A stretch of DNA of 64,000 bases from Platanthera guangdongensis (GCA_039583875.1 CM077162.1:109463808-109527807); one strand, 5' to 3'. Shown: positions 1 to 11,511, numbered from the stretch's first letter. Translations and numbers: made by a program. Notes: generated by a model from the sequence alone, not told the origin.

Positions 1-10
1 CAGACCTATT

Positions 11-898
11 CTAATCTATAAAAGTACCTATCTTCTTTGGGTCCATAAAAATTCCGTCCTTATAAACCAAATGACCCAAGAAGGAAAACTGAGGCAAACA
101 AAACTCACACTTGCTCAGCTTAGCAAACAACTTATGCTCCCTCAAAGCAGACAAAACTAACTGCAAGTGTTGCGCATGCTCCACAGCACTATGGGAGTAC
201 ATTAGAACATCATCTATAAACACGACCACGAAACAATCTAGAAAATCCTTGAACACTCTGTTCATAATATCCATAAAGATAGAGGGTGAATTAGTCAAAC
301 CAAAGGACATCACCAAGAACTCAAAATGTCCATGCCGGGAATGAAAGGCAGTCCATGGGATATCCGTCTCATGAATCCTCAACTGTTGGTAGCCTAAACA
401 AAGGTAAATCTTCGAAAATATAGAACTACCACAGAACTGGTCAAACAAATCATCAAATCTCAGCAGGGGATACTTGTTCTTAATGTTCACCCTATTCAGC
501 TCTCTATAATCAATACGCAGCCTCATTGATCCATCCTTTTTCTTCACAAATAAAACGGGTGCAACCCACGGTGAAGAACTCGGTGTAATGAATACATTCT
601 GAAGCAACCCATCCAACTGGGTACGTAACTCCTCCAGCTCACACAGAGCTATACAGTACGATTCCTTAGCAATAGGATGGGTACCCGGCTCAAGATCTAT
701 GACGAACTCCACATCTATCTCAGGTGAAAGGCCAGGAAGATTAGCTGGAAAAACATCCGGAAACTCACGCACCACCAAAATCTCCTCTAATCGTGGCAAG
801 CTAACAACGGTTTCCAAAACAGAAACCAAACAAGCAAAACATCCGAAATCTAAAACCTCCCAGCACATACCGCAGAAATAAACGGATAAACCTGGCAT
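11..898 (-). pseudogene. Gypsy A reverse transcriptase (N-terminal two thirds)
   Basis: Open frame of 295 codons with the Ty3/gypsy reverse transcriptase, which copies element RNA into DNA in cytoplasmic particles. Visible blocks are the pre-RT 'LEPGTHPI' region, '[20 protein letters not shown]', 'IDYRELN', the '[12 protein letters not shown]' block and the catalytic '[10 protein letters not shown]' (F-I-D-D, the usual gypsy version of YxDD), then 'KCEFC...FLGHLV'. The catalytic Asp pair is intact. The frame closes near position 11, so the thumb, RNase H and integrase are outside the window or out of frame. The first Met is only the frame opening; the natural protein would be part of a Gag-Pol polyprotein. 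Family assignment is safe; activity is very unlikely given the decay upstream. Confidence 0.9.
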
Positions 899-1475
899 GG
901 GTTACCATAAACACTCCTCGGTTGACCGTTGTCCCTATTGAAGTCCAAGTGCTTAACCTTGCACTGGATAACAACATCATATCTGGACAACCAGTCCATG
1001 CCCAAGATCACATCAAAATTATTCAGGTCTAACACCTTCAAATCTGCAGCTGCTAGAAAATCACCTAAGAGAATCAGAAAACTCTGACTACATTGGTCCA
1101 ATACCACAGAATCACCAAAAGGAAACTTGACACTAAACGCGTCACCAACCCGATCGAGAGTCAAGAGATGACACTCTAATAAAACTAGGGAAGGATCTAA
1201 CCTGATATCACTTGAGTAGATGTATGAGCTTCCTCCAACGAAACCACATTCAGCTTGCCCTTTCCCTTGTCCAACTTTTACGGCGGTGGCAAAGCCTGAA
1301 GTGGAACTGGTTGCAACAGTGGCTGAGTCTGCAGGCACTGTAACTTGAAATGTCCTTCTTGTCTGCACTGAAAGCAGCCTATTTTCTTTACCCAACAATG
1401 GGTAGCATCGTGCCCCTTCTGCTTATACCCAAAACAAACTAAATCCCCTTTAGGAACACTTTGTATCACGTGCAC
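850..1475 (-). pseudogene. Gypsy A zinc knuckles and aspartic protease region
   Basis: Two overlapping frames read, in order, two Gag zinc knuckles and a retropepsin-like domain. The first knuckle 'CFGYKQKGHDATHC' has Tyr in place of the second Cys; the second, 'CFQCRQEGHFKLQC', is a complete CX2CX4HX4C site for binding element RNA. Then comes the protease region with the C-terminal signature '[14 protein letters not shown]', which is typical of plant gypsy proteases. The catalytic DTG at its start is not evident in frame, and a stop and a frame change separate the knuckles from the protease. This region joins Gag to the reverse transcriptase at 898. Identification rests on these motifs; the exact domain edges are inferred. 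Confidence 0.8.
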
Positions 1476-2430
1476 CTGCTCTTGCTTCTAAGCCCCTATC
1501 CTCTTAAAGCACTTCTCGAACCGATGGCCCGGTCGACCATAGAAACTGCATGCTTCGTTGCTTTTCTTCCTTGAAGCAAAACTCTATTCCCGAATACTCT
1601 TGCCCTCGTCAGACTTTCTCTTATCTTTTATTATTTGCTGACCTCTATTCTTGGCGTTATCAATCGCCTCGACCTTCAACGCGGACTCTACCACTTCAGC
1701 ATAACCTTTTAATCTGTATGCACTAGCTAGCTGCATCATGTCACTCCTTATACCACCCAAAAAATGTTTAACCCTACTGGCTTCAGAAATAACTAAATCC
1801 GAAGCGAACCGGCTCAGCTTACTAAACTCCACTTCATACTCACTCACAGTGAGTTGTCTTTGCATTTAGTGTAGAAATTCATCCATCAGACCGTCCCGCT
1901 CGACCGATGGCAGAAACTTCTTTAACAACAGCTCATTGAAAGATTCTCAAGTACAACCATCCTTTAGATTTTCCTTTTCTCTCGGCCACCAATTCTTTTC
2001 CAAGCCCTTCAGCTGATATGCAACAATCAATACTAACTGATCGTCAGAAACTCCTGAGTATGAGAACATCTCCTCGAATGTTATAAGCTAATCATCCAAA
2101 ACCATGAAATCCGCTCGACCATCGTATGAAGGTGGTCCTAATTGCTGGAAATGCTAGATAAAAGTCATCTTTGGTGGCAACAAGACCAGAGGCACCAGAG
2201 GAGAAGGGGGAGCAAGAACAGTTAGACCCATAATAGGGTCCTGCACTCTCCACAGCTGTCCTAACACAACAGATAATAACACTTGGATCTGCATCTGCAT
2301 CTCCACCAATTGTCCAGACAAAGTCTCATTACTCTACCGCAGACTTTCGATCACTACATTACTCTGCGCACCCGAAGACTCGCCCTCTGACTGGGCAGTC
2401 AACCTAGTCGCTACGTGCTTAGGTGCCATC
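1476..2430 (-). pseudogene. Gypsy A gag relic
   Basis: Capsid-type Gag, the structural protein that packages element RNA. An open stretch at 1584-1865 reads 'LTVSEYEVEFSKLSRFASDL', the C-terminal motif of the plant retrotransposon gag domain. Upstream on the minus strand the similarity continues in pieces interrupted by stops and shifts up to a likely ATG at about 2430, which opens 'MAPKHVATRLTAQ'. The region between 1476 and 1584 links to the zinc knuckles. It is too broken to be translated as one protein. Start choice is by position only, just inside the leader and near the primer site. Confidence 0.7.
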
Positions 2431-3102
2431 CTACAAGATCAACAAACAACTAATCAAAACCTAGACGAACCGCTAGAACTAAACAACACAGTCCAAAAAA
2501 TACATGGTTAAGTACTTGATAAAGCTGCTAACTTGCTCTAGGATTTTCAATAATGATGTCATGCTTAACTTAGGATGATATTCCATCAACCTATTGACTC
2601 GTGTACATAAACCTTGAATGCATGAATTTTCATTCCTTTTACTTCAAAACCATGTGTGTGCATATGTCATCATGCATACCTTTAGCTTGACACGTGTGTT
2701 AATGCTATGTTATGCTATGCATGTTGTTCTATGCATTCTAATAAAGACCTTAATGCATGTTATGAGCAGCGTATACATGAAATGTTATGCATCCAATACT
2801 ACATAACATCTCATGCAACGAATGAGAAAACACGCTAATGAGCATCCATGTGGTGATGGTTAAACATCCCATACTACATAACCGTCACATGTTGCCACCT
2901 ATGGTGGATCCATATACAAACACATATTATGTATCCCATACTTCATAATATGCCCCCGTATACTTCTTATCATGCTTATGAGTGTAGTGTTCATGCCTCA
3001 GCCAAGACATAATGATGATACATCGGTGTGTGTATGAAATGATGCTAGAAGACTTAAAAAAACCTGAGATAGCTATTCGACGAAATTGTCAAACAACCTA
3101 TC
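2431..3102 (-). other. Gypsy A untranslated leader with short repeats
   Basis: No coding signal. On the plus strand the block holds AT-rich sequence, repeated ATGCAT/TGTTATGC words (2600-2770) and three spaced copies of a 'CATCCCATACTACATAA'-like phrase near 2788, 2866 and 2932. It lies between the primer site and gag of gypsy A, so it is the leader that would normally carry the packaging signal. Confidence 0.6.
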
Positions 3103-3114
3103 CCTCTGATACCA
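3103..3114 (-). other. Gypsy A primer-binding site (tRNA-iMet type)
   Basis: On the minus strand this reads TGGTATCAGAGG, the usual plant retrotransposon site for the 3' end of initiator tRNA-Met. It starts two bases inside the LTR end at 3117, which fixes the orientation of gypsy A as minus. Confidence 0.9.
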
Positions 3115-3116
3115 AC

Positions 3117-4778
3117 TGTGACAACCCGCATTTTCTCAGCATTTAAACTTATATTAGAGTAAGAGAAAATATGTGTCATGATGCCACGCCATGCAAGGGA
3201 TAACTGCAGACGCTCAGACAAACCCCAAAACTCTACCATTTACAAGAAATTCACAAGTTGTTAAGAGAAAACCAGTTTAAGTTAGATGGTCGTATCCCTT
3301 GGCACAGTGGATCAACTAGTCCACGAGTAAAAGTATTGTTACATGCTGCGAAGATACTTTGATTATGTGATTTAACATCGTACATGAGTACAAACATCCC
3401 CGAAGAACAACTCATGGTATGCAAGACTCAAGATTTATAATAGTAGTGAAAATAGTTTTTACGACTGTTTAAATATAGTGGTTTAGTTTTTCAAATATGG
3501 AATGCATGAAGTAAGAATAATAGATTTTATACTTTAAAATACCTAACAGTTCAACCTAGCATAAAACCATCCCAGAGAGCAAGTAAAAAACCACCGCAAA
3601 ATAGGCAAAATAACAGCTTAGCAAAATACTTTGCACCTCAATTGAAAACCACCAGCGCGCGTCAACAACCTGACACAAACCCACTGGAAAGTCTGTATGT
3701 TTGCACTAATAAGAAAATAACAAAACTACCTCACTACAGTGAGGAAAACCTCTACAACATAACAGTCCACTAGCAAGCTCCCAACCTAGCCGCTCAACAG
3801 GCTACTGCCCTGAACCTGAGGCATTCAAAAGAAGAACACCTCAGCAAGAAAATACAAGTGGAAAAGAAGCATTAAGATATAATCAAGTGAATAATAAAAA
3901 GGGGTTACCAAACCCAACTAAAAGAAATGTTGACAACCTCAGCTGATATAATTAACAAAAGAGACAAGTAAGAAAGTACTCATCAACAAAACGAGAAAAG
4001 TTGCACAAAGTGTGAGAAGTCACCAAGCTTTGCTTAAACCTGTAGAAGAAAATGAAAAACAGGTGCCAAAATAATAGAAGGAAAGGAACTAAATAGTCCT
4101 AAACATGTGAATCATTAATGCAAGTTGAACCACGTATCTGTGTAGGTGACCAAAACGTCCAAAACCAAACCACCTTACCCAAATATCTCAAAGGCACAAC
4201 GGTGGCAGCCACTAGGTCCAACACACCAAAACAGCCTGTAAACAGAGACCCTAATGTTTCAAAGGCAACACGGTTGCAGCCACTAGGTCTAACACACCTA
4301 TAACAACCTGTAAATAGAGACCCAAATCAAAACTACCACGTGCAATGATTCACTATACGACGTCCAATTGGCGGTCCTTTATCCACTACCAATCTAGCCG
4401 TAAAACACAACCTAGAGACCCAACAAAACCCATATACGTAAGTATAACCACTTTCCACAACTTACGGGATAAAAATACTCAAAATATACCCTAAGTACCA
4501 AACTCGACGAACCGGACCAAAAACGATGAAAAACTCCAAGTCTTGGAAAATTCGACGAGTGTACCCAACGACATACATGGATACTCGACGAATTCCAAGG
4601 CTATACTCGGTAAATCCTTCTATGTTCGATAGAAATAACTAGCGACGACCGGCTATACTCGATGAATAGCTAATGATACTCTACAAACTAGCTAGCGATA
4701 CTCGCCGAAAAAGACTCAATGGAATCAGGCGGTGCCTGCCGAGTCCTAACTAAAACTCACTAAATTCAACCTAGGCTA
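3117..4778 (-). repeat. Gypsy A 5' LTR, first part (interrupted by gypsy B)
   Basis: Begins TGTGACAACC next to the primer site. It contains degenerate CTCGACGAA/CTCGGTAAA words between 4502 and 4735. Matching words (CTCGGTGAA, TTCGGCGAAC) occur at 13910-13975, which supports the view that 13820-14311 is the rest of the same LTR. The two parts are rejoined by removing gypsy B with one copy of its GGCTA duplication. The other LTR of A is outside the window, so identity cannot be measured. Confidence 0.75.
4774..4778. repeat. Target-site duplication of gypsy B, left copy (GGCTA)
   Basis: GGCTA directly precedes the LTR start TGTAACACC at 4779. The same GGCTA follows the right LTR end at 13820-13824. 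Confidence 0.93.
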
Positions 4779-6857
4779 TGTAACACCGCCTATCCGTCGT
4801 ATAGCATATAACACTATGCCCGGCAGGGGCCCGACGCCATATACCACAGATAGAACAGAAAGTTACTTACCATCCAACTAAGAATCAATGTCCTACACAG
4901 AGTGCATTCTGGTGGAAGCAATTTAAAAGTTGCAATAAAATAGAACCCAGCCAAAAGCATGAATGTCCACTAAACAAAACCAGAAGGAATGAACGTACAA
5001 TACACCAGTACTTGGCCTTATGGCCTTACAATAGTTTACTCAAATTAAATTGTTTTCCAAACCTCGGCACGAAGGCCGGTCATACATGAATAATATAAGT
5101 AAACATTTATTTTTAGGCCTTCGAGGGCTGGATCAGCAACATGGGCTTCTGCCCGCTATTTACCACTTGGCTCCGCAGCAGCTGAAAGCAACAATCCATC
5201 ACAACGGTGGAAAATAAAAGCAACAAACAACTATGTTGACCAAATTATAATGACCCTGCCGCCAAACTTGTGGCGGCGATGCTACTTCCCTGCACTTTAT
5301 TAGCATAACCAAGCAGTATAGTGTAAAAACACTTCATCACAGGCGTAGGCATGCACGTCCATAGACCACGTGCTCTCAGGGCACATTCTCGGTGAACAAG
5401 ATAAAAGTCCGCTGACTCACCACCGCCCCTAGGACGGCAAATTCTCGTGAGCATTATGGTCTTTCCGGTCAATGCCTAAGACCCTCCATCTATGTCAACG
5501 TCAAGTGCCACGCACCTTTAGGTCTCTTTAACCGAAAGACATAGAGTGGGTACGGTTCCGCCTAACGCATTGATCACACCACCCTATCACCTTAAGAAAT
5601 GGGCGCGGGTCAAACTTCCCCGAGTCCCAATCCGAATCACACACTTCAAATAACCCAGTTATATGCAAGTTGGATCCCAGGCCACAAAGTTGGCAGAATC
5701 ACGCATTTGCCCAGTTTTTCGGGTGCACCTTGGAGTTAGTCCCCTAGGCTCCCTGTTGCAATCTACCAGTAGAAAACCCGAAAAACAAACATCCACACGG
5801 AGTCTTCTCTAGCCATTCATGCAATGCAACATCACCGATCCTGACCAACCTGTCCGGGTAGGCTTCACACATCATGCCTATGTTCGTTTCTCGATTACGG
5901 ACTCTACATACTAAACAACGGGGACTATTCATGTCTACCTGAAGGAACGCCTCACACTCACCAGAAAATCGCGAGAGCAGGCTTCCAATGCAAAGGAAAA
6001 GAGGACTTCACATGTCCTAGGATAAGAATCGTTACCCTAGCATTCCTCTTTGGCGCCATGGAAATCTATGCGGATGAAAAACACCACAATGACCTCGCCT
6101 CCGTAGATCCGAAGTTGGCTCACGATTTGGAGCTCTGAAGCTCCGTCGGCGGCTGGATCTATCTCCCTTCTTCTTCCTTGCTCTCCCCTCTCTCTAGAAC
6201 TTTAGATAGAGAATAAACCAAAGAGATTGAGGGTTTCCAACCCTATTCCTGGGTATAACACAGTAGGAACAGCCCTGAACCGTTGGATCCCGAAAAGAAT
6301 GGAATGGACGGCCACGATTTGGGCTTGAAATCCAAAACCTGGGACAAACACGGCTTGTGACACGCCCGTGTCCAAGGTCGTGTGCCCCATTTGACGTCGA
6401 AACCGTCACGTCCCAAAAAGTACACAGGCTCTCGACACGCCTGTGTCCGACTTCACACGCCCATGTCATCTAGTACATGGCCGTGTAGTGGGACGTGTTC
6501 CTACATCGACACAGGACCAACACCAACCCGTGAAGAACACGGGTATTGGACACGCCCGTGTCCCAAATGACACGCCTGTGTTATACCCGAAAACGCCTGT
6601 GCTCCAGGCCATGTTTCACCCCTACCACAACTCGGCTAACCACCCGAGTAGGACAGGGCCTGGGACACGCCCGTGTCTCAGGCCGTGTTCGCTGCTCGAC
6701 GATCGTCGACTGAAATTCGTCGACTACACGGCCATCATCAAACCCGAGCACGACATGTCCCCGGGACACGCCCGTGTCCCAGGTCGTGTGACCCTTACAA
6801 GTTCCAAACTTGTCTAAAAACACCACCCGTCGCTCTTTTGAGTTTTGGGGCATTACA
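4779..6857 (-). repeat. Gypsy B 3' LTR (left copy)
   Basis: Starts TGTAACACC and ends GGGGCATTACA on the plus strand. It aligns along its full length with 11734-13819. A dyad block lies at its right end (the U3 side in element sense). Other parts are unique LTR sequence without genes; small open frames here are not conserved between the two copies. Confidence 0.93.
6340..6800 (-). repeat. Dyad array in gypsy B left LTR (ACACGGGCGTGT words)
   Basis: Repeated GACACGCCCGTGTCC units (plus strand) near 6361, 6551, 6665 and 6767, with variants near 6436 and 6566, mixed with CAGGCCGTGT half-units and one TCGTCGACTG patch near 6706. In element sense the block starts about 70 bp into the LTR. The same block is at 13320-13760 in the other LTR. 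Confidence 0.9.
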
Positions 6858-6872
6858 ACTCTCTGCCTCTTA
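6858..6872 (-). other. Gypsy B polypurine tract
   Basis: On the minus strand this reads AAGAGGCAGAGAGT directly before the 3' LTR, the expected second-strand priming site. It is purine-rich with one pyrimidine. Confidence 0.75.
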
Positions 6873-6917
6873 AAATAATTTCGTCCTGAAATTTCATAAA
6901 GAAAGATAAAAACAAAC

Positions 6918-7337
6918 TTAAACGGTACATGAGTGGAATAACTCCGAGTACTCCTCAAGCATGGTCTTCTCTCGCTCCCACGAGAGCTCCTCCGAACCGC
7001 AGTTGTCCCGACAGACCTTGACCATCATAATCTCTTTGTTACGCAACCACTTGACTTCTGAGTCCTCAATGCGAACGGGCTTGACCTTCGTTGTCAACTC
7101 ATTATCAACTGGCACTTGATCGACAGCAATCACTTGCGAAGGCTCTTGCACCACCTTCCGTAGCACCGATATGTGGAATACGTCGTATAGAACACTTAGC
7201 TCCACTGATATCCTCAATCGATAAGATGCTTCACCAATCTGCTCCATAACCTCAAACGGTCCAAGGTACCTCGGGCTTAGCTTCTTCAAGCGCCACACAC
7301 GCGAGACACACTTGAAAGGCTTGATCTTCAGGTACAC
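6918..7337 (-). pseudogene. Gypsy B integrase C-terminus with chromodomain-like tail
   Basis: Continues the pol frame. It shows 'KLSPRYLGPFEV' and 'YDVFHISVLRK', the conserved GPF/Y-type integrase C-terminal module that binds DNA, followed by 'VRIEDSEVKWLRNKEIMMVK' and 'SEELSWERE', the short chromodomain-like tail of plant chromoviruses, which is thought to guide insertion into heterochromatin. It ends at a natural stop 60 bp before the 3' LTR. A TAG at 7338-7340 replaces the Trp codon seen at the same place in gypsy E (GDWVYLKIK there). The frame is the same as the integrase core, so only stops, not indels, break it. Confidence 0.88.
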
Positions 7338-8312
7338 CTAGTCGCCGACAGCAAACTCCACGTTCCTATGCTTGCCGTTATAGTACTTAGCTAGGCAGTC
7401 CTGAGCGATTAGCAATCTCTCTCGAATCGTTCGAACCAATGACATTGCATCTTCCACCTCTTGGCACTTGTACAAATTTGACTCACCCGTTTCCAACCAA
7501 GACAACGGCATGCGACATCTTCTACCATAAAGGGTCTCGAAGGGCGCCATTTGTATGCTCGCCTGGTAGCTATTGTTGTAAGCGAATTCCACCAAGTATA
7601 GGTGATCTTCCCACTGCTTCCCGAAATACAGAACGCACATGCGAAGCATGTCTTCCATCATCCTATTGAACCTCTCAGTTTGACCATCCGTCTGCGGATG
7701 AAAGGCTTTGCTGAAACTCAGCTTTGTTCCCAACATCTACTGCACTAACCTCCAATCATTGGACGTAAACTGTCCATCACGATCACTCACGATGCTGTGG
7801 GGCACACCGTCAAGCCATACAATTTTATCCACATATAACTTTGCCAATTTCTCCACAGACTCATCCTTCCTATGCGGAATGAAGTGCGACACTTTCGTCA
7901 AACGATCCACTACCACCTAGATGGCGTCGTTGCCCTTTTGCAACCTTGGCAAACCATGGACAAAGTCCATAGTAATGTCGTCGAATTTCCACTCCGGAAT
8001 AGGTAAGAACTTCAAGAAACGTCCAGGCTTTTGGCATTCTGCCTTCACCAAGGCGCATGTTTGACACTTCGCCGCATAGAGTGCCACATCCTTCTTAAGT
8101 CCTAGCCACCAGAACAGTTTCTTCATATCGCGGTACATCTTCGTGCTCCCTGGGTGAATCGAGTACTTGGTGTGATGCGCCTCGTACATCAATTCCACCT
8201 GCAGTTTTCCCACACTTGGGATGCATAGATGACCGTCCTTCCATAGCAATCCATCCACAACCTCAAATTGGGAATTTGACCCATCCAAAGCCTCAACCAT
8301 GATTTGCTTCAT
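7338..8312 (-). pseudogene. Gypsy B integrase (zinc-binding H2C2 and DDE core)
   Basis: The H2C2 zinc domain is at the right: '[17 protein letters not shown]' then '[11 protein letters not shown]'. The catalytic core starts at 'WKFDDITMDFVHGLP' and continues through 'HPQTDGQTERFNR', which carries the third acidic residue, and 'VEFAYNNSYQASIQMAPFE'. The enzyme inserts the DNA copy into the host chromosome in the nucleus. The domain is in one frame with neighbours on both sides. Stops at 7917-7919 and 7737-7739 (both TAG) interrupt it, the first where a Trp is expected, the second consistent with a former Gln. Orders and motifs match gypsy E (60133-61400) closely. Confidence 0.88.
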
Positions 8313-8933
8313 TCAGCCATCCAAATCCAAAGCCTATCGAATCCGATCAGGCAGGTCACACTGAACTTCTGTCCAATTCAATAACGCTTCAGCACTTGTC
8401 TGCTTGTCTATGCAAGAGATCTCCAATGCCTCCAACTCCCGAACCAGCCGCTCGTCATGGACCGACAGCCAATTGGCTTGAGCTGGGGCCCTGCGACTCA
8501 ACGCATCCCCAACTGCATTGCCTTTCCCAGGCACATAATGGACCTTGAATGTGTAGTCCCCTTGGAACTCCATCCATCTCCACTATCGCATGTTCAAATC
8601 CTTCTGATCCAACAAGTATTTCAGGCTCTTGTGGTCGGTATAGATATCGACCTTCACCCCATACAAGTAGTGCCTCCACAGCTTCAAGGCAAAAATCACG
8701 GCCGCTAACTCCAAGTCATGGACCGGATAATTCCTCTCAAGCACTTTCAGATGTCGCGAGCCATATGCTATCACACTTCCATGCTGCAGTAGGACAAAAC
8801 CCAATCCACTGCCCGAAGCATCGCTATAGATCTCAAAACCTTCGGTCCCACTCGGCAAACTCAGCACAGGCATCGTGGTCAATCGACTCTTCAGCACCTC
8901 AAAATCTTTTGCGTATTCCAACTTCCAAACAGA
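8313..8933 (-). pseudogene. Gypsy B RNase H
   Basis: RNase H degrades the RNA strand during reverse transcription. Visible: '[20 protein letters not shown]' (first catalytic Asp), '[19 protein letters not shown]' (Glu), '[20 protein letters not shown]' (Asp), then after stops 'YTFKVHYVPGKGNAVGDALS' (last Asp). All catalytic acids appear present. Near 8580 the usual Gln-Arg pair reads stop-Trp, which two C-to-T changes would explain. It lies in the same frame as RT and integrase. Confidence 0.88.
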
Positions 8934-9982
8934 CTACTGTTCTTTCCTCGTCAGAGTCGTGAGGGGTAACGCTATCCACGAGAATTTCTCCACGAAGCAC
9001 CTGTAATAGCTGACAAGTCCCAGAAAACTCCGGACTTCCGCTACCGTAGACAGCACAGGCCACTCTCGTATCACAACAATCTTCGTCGGATCCATCCCAA
9101 TTCCCTCTCCACTGACTATGTGACCAAGGAACGCTACTGAGGACAACCAAAACTCGCATTTGGAGAACTTGGCGTACAATTGATTCCTCCTCATCGTCTC
9201 CAACACCAAATGTAGATGCTTAAACTGATCCGCCTCACTCTGCGAGTACACTAATATGTCGTCGATGAAGACGATCACAAAGTGGTCTAGGTACTCCCTG
9301 AAATTCATGTTCATCAGATCCATGAACACTGACGGCGCATTCGTCAGCCCAAACGGCATGACCATAACTCGTAATGCCCGTATCTCGTACTAAAAGTTGT
9401 CTTGGGGATATCACTCTCCCTTATCCTCAGCTGATAATAACCGGACTTGAGATCCAATTTCAAGTACACTGATGACCCGACTAACTGATCGAACAGATCA
9501 TCAATCCTCGGGATCAGGTACTTGTTCTTCTTCGTTAGCTAGTTCAGTTCTTGGTAATCAATAAAAAGTCTCAAGCTTTCGTCCTTCTTCTTAACAAAAA
9601 GGACCGGTGTGCTCCAAGGCGATGAGCTTGGACGCACATCCCCCCGCACCAACAACTCTTGAAGTTGAACCTTCAGCTCTGCCATTTCGGTAGGCGCTAG
9701 CCGATATGGAGAGCATGATACAGTTTTCGCACCTAACACTAGCTCGATGGTGAATTCAATCTCCCGTTGAGGTGGGGCTCCAGGAAGATTGCCAAGGAAC
9801 ATATCAGGGTACTCAGATACCACTAAAATACTGTCCAACATAGGCTTAGGCTTTGCAACCTCCACTAGCATGAAGAACAATTCTTCTCCAAACCAAACCA
9901 CCTTCACCACCTGAAGAGCAGACATCAAAGTCTTGCTCACCCCTTTCAAGCCCGTAAAAGTTGTCTCACGACCTGTTCCCAA
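8934..9982 (-). pseudogene. Gypsy B reverse transcriptase
   Basis: The N-terminal part at 9539-9982 reads 'LPGAPPQREIEFTIELVLGA', '[20 protein letters not shown]' and 'IDYQELN'. The C-terminal part at 8934-9365 reads '[18 protein letters not shown]', the catalytic '[13 protein letters not shown]', '[20 protein letters not shown]' and '[19 protein letters not shown]'. Between 9366 and 9538 the fingers/palm link is shifted by an indel just upstream of 9365. The catalytic Asp pair is intact. From 9365 leftwards the whole of pol is in one frame to 6918. The Gly-Ala-Pro-Pro leader and order are those of Tekay-like elements. Confidence 0.9.
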
Positions 9983-10020
9983 CTTGACCTCCTTGGGACT
10001 GCAATCAATATAATCTTACT

Positions 10021-10333
10021 GCTCCGAGAGCCAGTCCATGCCAAATATCACATCGAACTACACCAGTGGTAGTAACGACGCTTACAAATCGAACTCTTGA
10101 CTCCTAATATGAATCTTAATGCCACAGATTCTATCTGCGCGCATCGAACACCAATTCGACAACAACATATCCAGTTTGTCCTTTGCCATCGAAGAAAGTA
10201 CTCTGATGCGTGATATGAATCCTTCAGACAAAAAGGAGTGTGAAGCTCCCGTATCAAAGAGTGCTCTCGCCGAATTATCACAAATCAAAACAAAGCCTAT
10301 ACAAGTAGTGGTAAGGTAACACGCGCATAACAA
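10021..10333 (-). pseudogene. Gypsy B aspartic protease
   Basis: Shows the catalytic 'ALFDTGASHSFLSEGFI' (DTG followed by Ala-Ser) near 10230-10260, as in plant gypsy retropepsins that cut the polyprotein. Its C-terminal 'FDVIFGMDWL'-type signature can be read around 10020-10060 in another frame, so an indel lies within the domain. It sits between gag and the reverse transcriptase as expected. Confidence 0.82.
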
Positions 10334-10374
10334 GTATTTAAAAATTAACTTGCTATAAATTTAAAACATACATG

Positions 10375-11511
10375 TCACCACATCCGCTTGCTTGATGGCC
10401 TCCTGCTGGCCAAGATTGTAGACTCTAGGTTTATATTATGGGATGCGGTTGACTCCACCGCCTTGCCCTTTTCCCCATATGTTGGTCCCGGCTTCCTCTC
10501 GGACTTTGGACGTCTGCTCCAGTAGTCCCGGGCAAAGTGTCCCGGCTTTCCACAAGTAAAGCATGCGCCCGGGGTCCGACCCGTAGTCTCCCCAGAAGCA
10601 CTGGAAGAAGGGGCTGAACCCGAAGTCCTAGCCTTCTTAGACCAACTATGGAACGCAGGCTTTGAGTTAGTCGTCACCTTGAACTCAGTTTTCTCACCAC
10701 CAGAGTTTTTCTTCGCTTGCACATTCTTCAAATCCTTTTCCAGCGACCGAGCCGTATTGACCAGGGTCAAGAAGCCCTGTGTCATAGGCCCCGAGAGCAG
10801 TAGCCTTAAGTGATCTCTCAAACCTTCATAGAATCGATTTGTCTTACGCTCCTCATCCGCGAACGTAGAGCTAGCGTACCGACCCAACCGAGTAAATTAG
10901 TGGAGATACTCATCCACACTACTCTGTCCTTGTGTCAGCTTCTGGAACTCATTCTCCAATTCTATCCTCAGAGCCGAGGGAAGGTACCTTGCCAAGAACA
11001 GTCTCAAAAACTCCTCCATCGAGATATCCGTAAGTTGCCTTCCCCTGAAGTGATGTAGCTCCAAACCTTCCCACAACAGCCTAGCATCTCCGTTCAACAA
11101 GAATGTAGCTATAGTGGTCATCTACCACTCTTCTGATTCAGTAGCTATCAAGACTCTCTTCACTCGGGAGAGTCAATCCTCTACTTGGGATTGGGTTCCC
11201 GTCCCCAAGAACACCAGAGGATTGAAGCCCATAACATGTTTGAGCTGCCTTTCAGTTGCTCTCCTAGGCACTAAAGTCTCCACTACCACCTGCTCCACCG
11301 TTCTCGGTTCATCCATTTGAAGCGGTACCTGCTCTATCGTAGGAGCGGGTTGCTGCATTTGCCTTACAGGTTGCGCGTTGATCATAGCAAACACCGCTTC
11401 GACCACCAATCGTATGGTTTCTGCTGAGGGAGGTGTTGCAGGAGCATCATTTGGTGCACTACTAGCCTCAGAAACAGGGCATTGTGACGGCCCTGCACCA
11501 CTTCTGGTCAC
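10375..11511 (-). pseudogene. Gypsy B gag
   Basis: Gag forms the particle and binds RNA. Three open pieces (11173-11511, 10897-11121, 10375-10887) are all in one frame and are separated only by stops. Visible: an N-terminal Pro/Ala-rich stretch, the capsid core 'GDARLLWEGLELHHFRGRQL' and 'FLRLFLARYLPSALR', the closing 'FTRLGRYASSTFADEE', then a knuckle 'CFTCGKPGHFARDY' in which the last Cys is Tyr, so zinc binding is probably lost. The start is uncertain: no good ATG begins the frame, and the 'MTRSGAG' opening uses GTG right after an AG, so a spliced leader exon or a lost ATG is possible. Confidence 0.87.

Larger units (their letters stand above)
1..4778 (-). mobile_element. Gypsy A: degraded Ty3/gypsy retrotransposon, left edge cut by window
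   Basis: Reading the minus strand from right to left, the order is LTR (3117-4778, continued at 13820-14311), tRNA-Met primer site, leader, Gag with two zinc knuckles, aspartic protease and reverse transcriptase. This is the Ty3/gypsy order as far as it can be seen. RNase H, integrase and the 3' LTR would lie left of position 1. The 5' LTR is split by gypsy B, which shows that A is older than B. All reading frames are damaged. Confidence 0.9.

Noticed and set aside
3103..3114. TGGTATCAGAGG as part of a tRNA-Met gene
   Set aside because: It is only the primer-binding site next to an LTR end; no tRNA arms follow. The same applies to 11719, 20971, 23831, 36870 and 56988.
6443..6958. Frames of about 125 codons on both strands (and the 139-codon one at 13413-13832)
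   Set aside because: Lie in the gypsy B LTR dyad arrays and their edges; the two LTR copies do not preserve the frames consistently.
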